A stretch of 64,000 bases of DNA from Algoriphagus sp. Y33 (GTDB lineage: Bacteria; Bacteroidota; Bacteroidia; Cytophagales; Cyclobacteriaceae): contig NZ_CP061947.1 of the NCBI RefSeq assembly GCF_014838715.1, positions 2,542,001-2,606,000 on the forward strand, written 5' to 3'. Positions 27,918-35,997 of the stretch are shown one piece after another. The stretch's first letter is position 1, and each line of letters begins with the position of its first letter. A program made the translations under genes and the position numbers. The notes beneath the pieces were generated by a model. That model ran no database searches. It saw only the letters and a program-made list of their open reading frames with translations, and was not told the origin of the DNA.

Positions 27918-28124
27918 TTAGAATAAATATTCTCTTAGCTTTTCTTCCGGTATTCCGGAAAATGCGGAAAATTCCGCCACGGTCACAAATTGTTTTTCAC
28001 CCTTTTCAAAATGTTCCCGGATTTTACGCAGTACTTCATGGCTGTAGCGCTCACTTCGGCCGGTGATCCGCTGAACATCCTTCGCATAGATTACACATCG
28101 TTTGATTAGCATCAGAATTCTCAT
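27918..28124 (-). CDS. small putative DNA-binding protein
   Basis: 68 residues. Basic and helical, with two helix-turn-helix-like stretches (YAKDVQRITGRSERYSHEVLRKIREHFEK, then VAEFSAFSGIPEEKLREYLF). The layout resembles small Bacteroidota regulators or excisionase-like proteins. It directly abuts the terpene synthase stop, so it is in the same transcript. A start four codons later (28112) is equally possible. Confidence 0.65.
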   Translation of the reverse strand: MRILMLIKRCVIYAKDVQRITGRSERYSHEVLRKIREHFEKGEKQFVTVAEFSAFSGIPEEKLREYLF

Positions 28125-29018
28125 TTAGGTCTTATTTATTCCGTTTATCGTAGTTCCATACCGAAGTGCATCTTCTTCGGACCAATACATACATCCCCCC
28201 AATAGCAGCAGTAACTGATCTACCCATGCTGCCCGGGGGTCAGCTTCCTGCCTGGTGCTTTCCATCCTATCCAGTAAGCTGTCAAGCATCATGGTAATGA
28301 GATTGACCGCGTGTCTGCAAGCTTGTGCGTCAGAGATCCCTGTATGAATCCGGAGAAGCACCAGTTCATTCTGGCTACTTTGGGTTTTCCTGTGAAACTC
28401 AAATGCTTTTAAATCTGTGGAGAGGCATAGTATTCTCGCTATGCGTTGCTCTGCCCATTCGATAGGATATTCCTCTGCAGGAAAATGAAGTTTGAGAAAG
28501 TGGATGGCCAGGTATATACCGGAACCGTAGACATGCTGTACGGTGAATACATCCATGTCCGGGATAATTCCCTTCTTGATATTGTAATATTCCCAACGTC
28601 TAGCCTGTAGGTAATCGCCCAGATAGACCCGAAGGGTGCCCAGCCATGGCCGATCGCTGAGTTTGTCCATAGTTTCCATGACATTATCCAAGGCATACCA
28701 TACAGAACTGAAGGGACTGTCAAGATCCCGGTAATACGAATTCTCCTCCCATCTATGGAAGAACTCCATGGCTTCCTCAAATACACACTCCTGCAGCAAG
28801 TCATCCAGAGAATAAAGACAGAAGAAAAACTTGGTAACAAGCTCCAATTGGAGCTTGTCCAGTCCCGGTAGTGCATAGCCTGCAAACCAGAGGATTTTGT
28901 CCCTTTTTAGGACGGGCTCGTCATCTACTATACCAAAATCCCATCCCCAGTCAATCGCAGCAGCTTCGGCACTGCGAGTATGTATATTGAGCGACACGGG
29001 TAGTATAAAAGGGATCAT
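28125..29018 (-). CDS. class I terpene synthase family protein with degenerate motifs
   Basis: 297 residues, close to the usual 300-350 of bacterial class I terpene synthases. Recognisable in order: a metal-binding acidic motif with D72, D73 and E77 in the family's context (LELVTKFFFCLYSLDDLLQE); the helix YLQARRWEYYNIKKGIIPDMDVF matching the usual WE...P...Y segment; and the C-terminal WSEEDALRY (R286-Y287) matching the conserved Arg-Tyr end. The usual diphosphate-sensor Arg aligns with His162. The second metal triad (normally N, S, E) reads T201-D-L-K-A-F-E-F-H, so those residues are not conserved. It may have altered chemistry or be inactive. It overlaps the Crp/Fnr-like gene by 4 bp. Confidence 0.8.
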   Translation of the reverse strand: MIPFILPVSLNIHTRSAEAAAIDWGWDFGIVDDEPVLKRDKILWFAGYALPGLDKLQLELVTKFFFCLYSLDDLLQECVFEEAMEFFHRWEENSYYRDLDSPFSSVWYALDNVMETMDKLSDRPWLGTLRVYLGDYLQARRWEYYNIKKGIIPDMDVFTVQHVYGSGIYLAIHFLKLHFPAEEYPIEWAEQRIARILCLSTDLKAFEFHRKTQSSQNELVLLRIHTGISDAQACRHAVNLITMMLDSLLDRMESTRQEADPRAAWVDQLLLLLGGCMYWSEEDALRYGTTINGINKT

Positions 29019-29605
29019 GATCTGTTAAACTTGTTCTTTCTTTTCCAGCGGGACACCGTGCTGATGCTGCGATTAAAAAAAGTGGTTAAGTCTCTTAATT
29101 TGAAATGGCCAAAAGCTCCCGGAAGCAAAATATCCAATTGCTCACCCCCCTCTTGCAATCCCAATGCTCTGATAGCGGTCACTGCAGTTCTACGCTGTAG
29201 TATGTAATTATACAGTGCGTTATCCACCTGAAAAAACTCTGAAGTACCGTAAATTCCAATATCACTTAAGTCACGCTCTATTTGTAGTACTACCGCATCC
29301 GACATGGCTTTCAGGTAGTATGGGCTTATCACCCTGTCATAATAAGAATGATACTCACGTACGATATCAGCAGTACCAAACACATGTTCTAGCTGGGGTT
29401 CTTCCTCTTTATCTATATAAAGTCCAATCGTGCCTTCACATAAGAAACGGGATAAACTATCCATTGTGCCGGCCTCTTTAAGTATAGTTCCTTTCTTTAT
29501 TCTTTTTTGATTTATCCTACGAAGTGTTATAGACAAAAACTCATCCGAAATACCTGTTACTTCTTTCAAAAAAGTAGTTAGCTGTTCTCTGTACTCAATA
29601 TCCAT
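29015..29605 (-). CDS. Crp/Fnr family transcriptional regulator
   Basis: 196 residues. The N-terminal part is a cyclic-nucleotide-binding-type beta-barrel (IKKGTILKEAGTMDSLSRFLCEGTIGLYI). A long dimer helix (YNYILQRRTAVTAIRALGL) and a C-terminal helix-turn-helix at about 170-190 (LRDLTTFFNRSISTVSRWKR) follow. It shares an ATGA overlap with the terpene synthase gene, so it probably controls its own operon. The ligand cannot be told from the sequence. Confidence 0.9.
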   Translation of the reverse strand: MDIEYREQLTTFLKEVTGISDEFLSITLRRINQKRIKKGTILKEAGTMDSLSRFLCEGTIGLYIDKEEEPQLEHVFGTADIVREYHSYYDRVISPYYLKAMSDAVVLQIERDLSDIGIYGTSEFFQVDNALYNYILQRRTAVTAIRALGLQEGGEQLDILLPGAFGHFKLRDLTTFFNRSISTVSRWKRKNKFNRS

Positions 29606-29759
29606 ATCATCATTGGTTGGTAAAACAATAGATCAAAATGATGTGAAAAAACGAAGGAAAAATCCTACTTATGCTAAAATCACATGGTTAATATAATGTT
29701 ATGTTTTTTAGTTATCCAAGTGAAAGTCGATGGGAAAACAAAGTTTTTTATCGAAAAAA

Positions 29760-29813
29760 GGTCATTTGACCAATTTTAAAGGAAAAATTTTTCTAACCGG
29801 TCAAATGACCGGT
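29760..29813. promoter_or_regulatory. paired palindromic operators GGTCA-N2-TGACC
   Basis: GGTCATTTGACC lies at 29760-29771 and GGTCAAATGACC at 29799-29810. The second sits inside a longer palindrome (ACCGGTCA-AA-TGACCGGT, 29796-29813). The centres are 39 bp apart, and the two words are exact reverse complements, so they could also pair as one hairpin. They lie in the 380-bp gap between the Crp/Fnr-like gene (minus) and the MauE-like gene (plus). The two-fold symmetry suits a dimeric regulator such as the neighbouring Crp/Fnr homologue. Confidence 0.65.
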
Positions 29814-29985
29814 AACAATTTGATAATGTGTATCTAAATTTCTTTAGCAATTCAAACAATACGGCAATCAAATTCTAAGCATGCTTCCCGCCCGAATTGC
29901 AAGCGCTCGGGATTAAAATCTGGGGTGGGAACTTAATCCAGGTCCTAGGCCACACGATAGAATACACTATACAAACGATAAAAAA

Positions 29986-30411
29986 ATGAAAGCCAATCCA
30001 TCACCACTTGTCCCAGTTCTGGCCGAAGGAGCCGCCTGGCTTCTGGCCTTTCTCTTTGCCTATACGGCGGTGAGTAAGGTGTATGATTGGGGAGAAACTA
30101 GGTTTGCGATGTATAATCAGGGGTTTCCCGGCTGGATAACAGAATTGTTGTTATATGGATTGCCTTTAGGGGAATTATCAGTCGCTGTACTACTGCTTAT
30201 CCCACACTGGCGGAAACTTGGCTTTATTCTCAGTTCAGTGCTGATGCTCGTGTTTACAGGTTATGTTGGCTATATCTGGCTGGGATTTACGGAACGTGTC
30301 CCCTGCTCTTGTGGCGGAGTACTAGCTAGTCTGGGCTGGGGGGAGCATCTGGTGTTTAATCTGGTGTTTTTGGGGATAGCTGTAATTGGTTATTGGAATC
30401 ATGAAAGCTAA
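29986..30411 (+). CDS. MauE/DoxX-like integral membrane protein
   Basis: 141 residues with four membrane spans, at about 14-32, 50-72, 76-100 and 118-136. The Cys pair C107-S-C109 before GG fits the MauE-type redox proteins, which work with periplasmic thioredoxin-like proteins in disulfide handling. A TlpA-like protein is encoded 6 kb away in the converging operon. It probably forms a transcription unit with the DUF6520 gene, although 530 bp of repeats lie between. Confidence 0.85.
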   Translation: MKANPSPLVPVLAEGAAWLLAFLFAYTAVSKVYDWGETRFAMYNQGFPGWITELLLYGLPLGELSVAVLLLIPHWRKLGFILSSVLMLVFTGYVGYIWLGFTERVPCSCGGVLASLGWGEHLVFNLVFLGIAVIGYWNHES

Positions 30412-30546
30412 GATGGCGGGTGATAGGTTAAAGGTTAGAAGATTAAGGGTTAAAGGTTAACCTGTAGTGAAGGGAGAGAATTTAGATTGAATGATCTCCA
30501 AAGCCTTGTAGCAAGAACCAACCCCATAGGGGTGGCAGATTTGTAG

Positions 30547-30714
30547 CCTAGGGTTTCAACCCTAGGTTTAATAAGGAAATAAGGCCATTGCCTCCTGCGC
30601 AGAATTATCATCTGGAAACAGGAGATAGTGCAGGAGGATGTCTGCCCTCTGGGAGGCGGGGAAACGATTAACAGTAACATAAAAACCTTCGAGGTTTGGC
30701 AAACCTCAAAGGTT
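30547..30714. repeat. two intergenic stem repeats in a 530-bp gap
   Basis: CCTAGGGTT-TC-AACCCTAGG lies at 30547-30566, and a 14-base near-perfect stem of the AACCTT-GAGGTTT type at 30684-30714. The rest of 30412-30941 holds no gene I can support, despite open frames on both strands. Confidence 0.6.
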
Positions 30715-30941
30715 ATCACTATAACGCCAAGGCAAATGCAGCCCAACGAATGCGATGGGAGCAGCTTTTTATTGAAGAAGAAAAAAAACACGGTCCGTGA
30801 AGCCACCAGGTGGTTGCCGGACAACAGCAGGGGGCATAAACATCCGGCCGCCCCTCTCGGAAGGAAGATCTGTCTGGATCCGAGTCAGACAGATGCACCA
30901 AAGCGACCGGAGATTAATTATTAATTTAACCAATACAATTT

Positions 30942-31199
30942 ATGAAACTTACAACAATTAACCTCCTACGCGGAGGTGTATTTTCGCTTGCTGTGGTAGC
31001 CGCTTTTGCATTTACCCAGCCACAGGGGGATGATCCCCGATACGCAACTTTAGATGAAGGAGATAGCTGGATCTGGGTGAATGATCCTGGAGATCCTGTA
31101 GCTTATGAGTGTATAGACGGAAATGAAGTCTGCCTATATACTCAGGAAGATATGGCCTTTCCTGCCGGGCCAGCGACGGAGAAATTCCAGCTTCAGTAA
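30942..31199 (+). CDS. DUF6520-like small exported protein
   Basis: 85 residues. A basic start and hydrophobic stretch (GVFSLAVVAAFAFTQ) form a signal peptide. The mature part is acidic and short, with two Cys (YECIDGNEVCLY) that could form a disulfide. Size and layout fit DUF6520 proteins, which often sit beside MauE-like genes in Bacteroidota. A strong terminator follows within 15 bp. The function is unknown. Confidence 0.82.
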   Translation: MKLTTINLLRGGVFSLAVVAAFAFTQPQGDDPRYATLDEGDSWIWVNDPGDPVAYECIDGNEVCLYTQEDMAFPAGPATEKFQLQ

Positions 31200-31211
31200 A
31201 TAAGTAACCAA

Positions 31212-31240
31212 GCAGTGCAGCCGGAATCCGGCTGCACTGC
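31212..31240. terminator. bidirectional terminator between convergent genes
   Basis: GCAGTGCAGCCGG and CCGGCTGCACTGC are perfect 13-base arms around a three-base loop. It lies between the DUF6520 stop (31199, plus) and the SusD stop (31247, minus). Confidence 0.85.
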
Positions 31241-31246
31241 TTCCAA

Positions 31247-32557
31247 TCAATAAAAATTCAACTCTCTTGCGGGAATAGGCAATGCATATTTTTCTGAATC
31301 AGGATGGAGCAAGTACTCTTCATCTACCACAACTCTTTTTAAAGTGGTTCTAAATCTTTCGTCTGCATTGATTCTTCTCAAATCCCCCCATCGTCTACCT
31401 CTAAAGACCAGTTCTTTTCTTCGTTCATCGAGAATAAACTGCAAGCCGTTCTCCATGCTATTGATACTGTCAGAAGCACGCTCATACCTCGCTGCAAGCA
31501 ATTCATTCAGCACAAAAGAAGCATTTTCAACCATACCCTTTCTCTCCAGACATTCTGCGTAGATCAAGTAAATTTCATTAAGAGCCAGACCCGAGAAAAG
31601 TGAAGCTCCTCCAGTATAACTACCTTTAAAGTTAATAAAACCGGCCGGCCGTTTTACAAAAAAAACATCTCTCCTAAGGTCATTGTCCGGATACATTGAA
31701 TAAAGAGCGGAGTCTACTTGAAATGCAGATTGGGAATTCAAATAGCCAGCCCCGCTTATTTGGCTGTGCCATATCACTTCTTGATTAAATATAGTAAACG
31801 GAAAAACTCTGTTTGGATCCAGATCATTATAGTCGATCAATTCCATACCAACTTCCATGACTTCAGCAGAGGCCTTCCATGCCAAGTCATAGTCTTCCCA
31901 ATCAAGATAAATCCTTGCCTTTAATGCTTTGGCCGCCATTTTAGAAGGACGGGTCAAATATTGGGTTTTCAGGGGCAATAATACATCTGCCTGTTCAACA
32001 TCCTCCCGGATTAACTTTTTAATTTGGTCTTTCCCCGCCAATTCCGGTTTTAATGAAAGTTTACTTGAAATCTTAAATGGTATTTTCAAATCCAGTCCTA
32101 CATCTTCCAAATTTGGCCCATCTAAAAAGAGCGTATAGAGATTAAAGTAGGCGTTTGCACGATAGAATAAAGCAGCTCCTTTAATCGAATTCCCTATGGG
32201 TGTATCCTCTTCCATTTCATTGAGTTTTTCCAAAACAATGTTGGCAACCTGGATTTGATGGTAGAGATTTCTCCAATCAAAGATCATATCATCCAGTTCA
32301 AACGGCTCTGATTTCCATATATATAGATTCTGGTGCCATGGATCAAATGATAGAAAGCCTCCGTAATCTGAAAAATATTCATCGGAAAGCATCATTGCCA
32401 TTCCAGGGGAGTTATTCATACTGCTATAGTCCAACATAGCCTGTAAAGATTCAAGTGTATTGGGGGTATCTATTGCCGTGGATGGTTTTTCGTCAAGAAA
32501 TCCCTCACACGAGGCCAATACCCAAGCAAGCAACAATAAGTATATTTTATGTTTCAT
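31247..32557 (-). CDS. SusD/RagB family lipoprotein, second locus
   Basis: 436 residues, short for SusD. Lipoprotein signal (LLLLAWVLASC, Cys17). The helical core (IKGAALFYRANAYFNLYTLFLDGP) and the C-terminal region (LDERRKELVFRGRRWGDLRRINAD, then KYALPIPARELNFY) are diagnostic. It is the surface substrate-binding partner of the SusC gene 230 bp upstream. The gap between them carries two tandem leader elements, the second ending directly at this start codon. The presence of TlpA-like and MauE-like genes nearby suggests a redox-linked or metal/cofactor substrate rather than a glycan, but that is inference. Confidence 0.93.
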   Translation of the reverse strand: MKHKIYLLLLAWVLASCEGFLDEKPSTAIDTPNTLESLQAMLDYSSMNNSPGMAMMLSDEYFSDYGGFLSFDPWHQNLYIWKSEPFELDDMIFDWRNLYHQIQVANIVLEKLNEMEEDTPIGNSIKGAALFYRANAYFNLYTLFLDGPNLEDVGLDLKIPFKISSKLSLKPELAGKDQIKKLIREDVEQADVLLPLKTQYLTRPSKMAAKALKARIYLDWEDYDLAWKASAEVMEVGMELIDYNDLDPNRVFPFTIFNQEVIWHSQISGAGYLNSQSAFQVDSALYSMYPDNDLRRDVFFVKRPAGFINFKGSYTGGASLFSGLALNEIYLIYAECLERKGMVENASFVLNELLAARYERASDSINSMENGLQFILDERRKELVFRGRRWGDLRRINADERFRTTLKRVVVDEEYLLHPDSEKYALPIPARELNFY

Positions 32558-32776
32558 CTGTTTATAATTTGTCTTGTAAAGGCCATATGGAATCTTTGAC
32601 GATTAAAACAATGCCCTGTGTGTTTTAATGATGATTTTAATCGTGTCGATTTCATCTGTTTATAATTTGTTTTTCAGTGGCCACCCCGAATAGCCGGGAT
32701 AGGTTATGGAATCTCGCAAGGTGGATAATCATCGCTGCGTGTGATCCTGTGGTTACGGGATCACACTCGATTTCAT
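32558..32776 (-). repeat. two tandem leader elements (copies ii and iii)
   Basis: On the minus strand, copy iii (32656-32776) runs from ATGAAATCGAG to AATTATAAACAG. It is followed at once by copy ii (32558-32655), which begins ATGAAATCGA, ends AATTATAAACAG and abuts the SusD ATG. Each carries a different internal stem: TGTGATCC/GGATCACA in iii and a GATTAAAA/TTTTAATC pair in ii. Confidence 0.75.
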
Positions 32777-32787
32777 GATTTTAATGG

Positions 32788-35700
32788 TTAGAAGTTTGCC
32801 CGAAGTCCAAATGAAATGCTGGTTAACGGTTTGGCAGATCTGAAATCAGGATCCAGCGGTATATCTGTTAATTTCCATAGCACCCCGAGGTTATTGAGGT
32901 ATGTGAATGCTTCTATATTCCTGAGAGGCAACTTAGGCTTGTCTGCCCTACTCCATTTATACCCCAAACGTATATCCTGTAGTCTGATATGATCTCCTCT
33001 TTCTATGAGTGATTCAGACAGTCTGAAGAAATTATGGCGTTGGGTATCCAGGTTTTCAGGACGGGAAGGTATCTGGGTAAACATCTCGTCTCCTGGCTCC
33101 ACCCACCTCTCTGAATAGTCAGAATGAGTGATCTCTCCCCTTGAAAGCGAGGTATAATCCACTGAAGACCTTCTAAAAAAATATCCTAACCTATAAGTCA
33201 CATTAAAAGAGAAGCTCCACCCTTTCCACCCAAACGTATTCCGGACAGATCCGAAAACAGTTGGCCTCGCCGATCCGTGATAATTGATGTTTTCCAGAGT
33301 GGAGGCTCCAATAATCCGGGAATACTCATCAGATACCTCCCCATCCAAATAACCCAGGGGATTTCCATTCAATGGATCCAGCCCTGCCCATGGAAGAGAA
33401 TACACAGAATGCAGAGGATTTCCCTCCACAGGTACGAGATTTGAAGAATTGGCTCCCAGAATCTGTGTGATAGAACGGGAGCCTGCAAATTCTGTCACTT
33501 TGTCCTTCCATCCGCTTAGCAAAAACTGGCTGCTCCATCTTAGAGCCCTATCCACATTGACTGTATTAAAGGTGAGGTCAAATCCCCGCGTGGTTGTGTT
33601 AGAAAAATTGCCTCTAAATTGGTACAGACCATTGGAGCCGGGAACTTCTGTTTCCCCTATTAAATCCTGTCCGTTTTTAGTGTAATATTCCAGAATCCCG
33701 CCAATTCTCCCAGATTTTGTCTCGAAATCAAATGCAAAATTGAGTATTCGTATTTTTTCCCACCGAAGATCAGGATTGGGAGGATTAGATATGTATGCAT
33801 ATCTGAGACCGGGGATAAGACTATGGAAATTATCATATCGGATGGTGGTATAGGCTGTGGTATTTTTATCCACATTTCCATTGTACCCATAACTCATCCT
33901 GAGTTTTAAAAAGGGCATCCAATCCAATCCATAAAAATTCTCCTCACTAACTATCCAACCTGCACCCAAACTCCACAATGGAACACCTTTTTGATTGCTC
34001 TCTACCCCAAAGAGATTGGACATGTCTTTTCTTGCACTTGCTGTTAGCAGGTATTTCCCCCGGAACGTATACCCTGCATTTCCAAAATAAGAAAGGTAGC
34101 GATCAATTACTCCTGTATGTACTCCCTGATAAGGAATAACAGGGCTGCTGCCAGGATTCTGGTATTGCGGGAAACGGGTGATGAAATCCACCGGCGTACT
34201 CAAACCCGTAGCATCATCGTACCCATAATACCCCATCCGATCTGAAATACTGCTGTGATCCCTTAATTCCCATCCCGCGAGTGAGGTCAACTGATGTGGT
34301 CCTTGATCCAGCGAATAGGAAAGGGACGTTCTTACATTATGACTATAGCCGGAAGCATTTGTATTCGTAAAACGGCTGCCGCGGGGAACAGCATAGGAAA
34401 GGTCACCATCTTCAGTCACCTGTGTATAGCTGTTGATCTGGTGGCGTACCAAAAACAACTCCTCTGTCTCTATGTTCCGGATTTCGGTATTATTTGTCCA
34501 ATATTGGTACCGAACTTGCGCATCCAAACCTTTCAGCAGGGAATATTTAACCCCCAGATTGATTCGGGTGTCCATGGAAACCGTCCGGTCATTCCTTTTC
34601 CCTATTTCATTGACCGGAAATGATCGCCAGTCCAATAGCCCGGCATCCTGAGTACTTTCAACAAATCTAGTATTTAATCCTGCCACTATTGACAATGCAT
34701 TTCCTTGACCATCCACAAGTGATTCATAAGGACCTGGACTCGGTATACCTGTATCTGAAAAATGCGCTGCCCTACTCAGATAGAACCCTGTGGAAATTTC
34801 CATCTTGCCCTTAGCCAGCTTCCAGTTCTGTTTTGCATTCAGGGTTACCCTATCATCGTGGGTCCCAATCTGACCGGATAGGTTATGGTCATATCCTCCC
34901 GAGAAATTGAACAGATAAGCTTCACCACCTCCGTTTACCTGAAATGCATATTGCTGCTGTACCGCAGGACGGTAGTAGATTTCTGTCAAATCCCTCCTGC
35001 TATCCCGGATTCCGTATTGTGCCAATAAGATATCCGCCTCTTGCTGGCTCATTTTACCTTCCCTTGCTGCCAAAAGTGTTTCCACCACCGGGGACAAGGG
35101 TGTTCTTGCCAGGGAGTTAATTCTTGAATTATAATAACCAGACTCAAACAACCGCTTTTCCTGTGCGATGAAACCGGCGATTTCCATCTGTGGGGCATAG
35201 AACAGATCAGGCTTTTCCACTATAGTCAGATTCGACTGGAATGCCACCTTAAGTGGTTGGTTATAACTTCCTGATTTTGTATTGATAACTATGACCCCAT
35301 TTCCTGCCTGGGCTCCCCAGATAGAGGCTGCGGCGGCATCCTTCAATACCGTGATGGATTCTACGTCATTGGGGTTGATATTGTCAATACTACCCTCATA
35401 TGGAAGATTGTCCACCACGATCAGCGGCTGTGTATTGCCAAACAGCGTGCTCCTCCCCCTGATACTGATGGGCTCGGTGGAGGATGAATTTCTGTTGAAA
35501 ATAAGCCCCGAGGAAACATCTTCTATCCTTTCCAGAATATTGGTACTGACCCGGCGGTCTATCAGCTCCCTGTCTATATGTACAAATGAACCTGTAGCCC
35601 TTTCTTTGGGTATCTCCTGATAGCCCGTTGAGAGTACTTCCACCTCGCCAAGAGCCATTTCATCTGCTTCCATCAGTATTCTAAGGAGGTCGGGCTGTGG

Positions 35701-35997
35701 GACTTCTATCGTCCTATCGGACGTCTGGAAGCCAATGAAGCTAATGGTCATCCTGTACGTCCCCTGCGTCAGGTAAAATGAGAACCGCCCATCTTTATCC
35801 GTCACTTGGGAGCTCCCTATTTCGTTGAGCAAAATCAAAGCCCCGGCTAGCGGAATCTCCGTTTCAGCTTCAAAAACCTGTCCATGCACTACCTGAAGGC
35901 TGTCCTGCCTAGCAGATACCGGGTGGATCTGAATATAGATTAGCATCAGGAACAACACCTTCAGCTTGGCTGTTCTTGCATATAGTTTCTTGTTCAT
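32788..35997 (-). CDS. SusC/RagA family TonB-dependent transporter, second locus
   Basis: 1069 residues with a signal peptide ending VSARQ. There is no STN domain. A carboxypeptidase-regulatory-like domain (VHGQVFEAETEIPLAGALILLNE) leads into a plug with IRGRSTLFGNTQPLIVVDN and ESITVLKDAAAASIWGAQAGNGV, and a barrel ending in Phe. The lack of STN fits the absence of a sigma/FecR pair here. It starts 4 bp inside the TlpA-like gene, so translation is coupled. Confidence 0.95.
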   Translation of the reverse strand: MNKKLYARTAKLKVLFLMLIYIQIHPVSARQDSLQVVHGQVFEAETEIPLAGALILLNEIGSSQVTDKDGRFSFYLTQGTYRMTISFIGFQTSDRTIEVPQPDLLRILMEADEMALGEVEVLSTGYQEIPKERATGSFVHIDRELIDRRVSTNILERIEDVSSGLIFNRNSSSTEPISIRGRSTLFGNTQPLIVVDNLPYEGSIDNINPNDVESITVLKDAAAASIWGAQAGNGVIVINTKSGSYNQPLKVAFQSNLTIVEKPDLFYAPQMEIAGFIAQEKRLFESGYYNSRINSLARTPLSPVVETLLAAREGKMSQQEADILLAQYGIRDSRRDLTEIYYRPAVQQQYAFQVNGGGEAYLFNFSGGYDHNLSGQIGTHDDRVTLNAKQNWKLAKGKMEISTGFYLSRAAHFSDTGIPSPGPYESLVDGQGNALSIVAGLNTRFVESTQDAGLLDWRSFPVNEIGKRNDRTVSMDTRINLGVKYSLLKGLDAQVRYQYWTNNTEIRNIETEELFLVRHQINSYTQVTEDGDLSYAVPRGSRFTNTNASGYSHNVRTSLSYSLDQGPHQLTSLAGWELRDHSSISDRMGYYGYDDATGLSTPVDFITRFPQYQNPGSSPVIPYQGVHTGVIDRYLSYFGNAGYTFRGKYLLTASARKDMSNLFGVESNQKGVPLWSLGAGWIVSEENFYGLDWMPFLKLRMSYGYNGNVDKNTTAYTTIRYDNFHSLIPGLRYAYISNPPNPDLRWEKIRILNFAFDFETKSGRIGGILEYYTKNGQDLIGETEVPGSNGLYQFRGNFSNTTTRGFDLTFNTVNVDRALRWSSQFLLSGWKDKVTEFAGSRSITQILGANSSNLVPVEGNPLHSVYSLPWAGLDPLNGNPLGYLDGEVSDEYSRIIGASTLENINYHGSARPTVFGSVRNTFGWKGWSFSFNVTYRLGYFFRRSSVDYTSLSRGEITHSDYSERWVEPGDEMFTQIPSRPENLDTQRHNFFRLSESLIERGDHIRLQDIRLGYKWSRADKPKLPLRNIEAFTYLNNLGVLWKLTDIPLDPDFRSAKPLTSISFGLRANF

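Noticed and set aside
30450..30924. Open frames on both strands in the 30.4-30.9 kb gap
   Set aside because: They run through intergenic stem repeats; no start context or recognisable protein.
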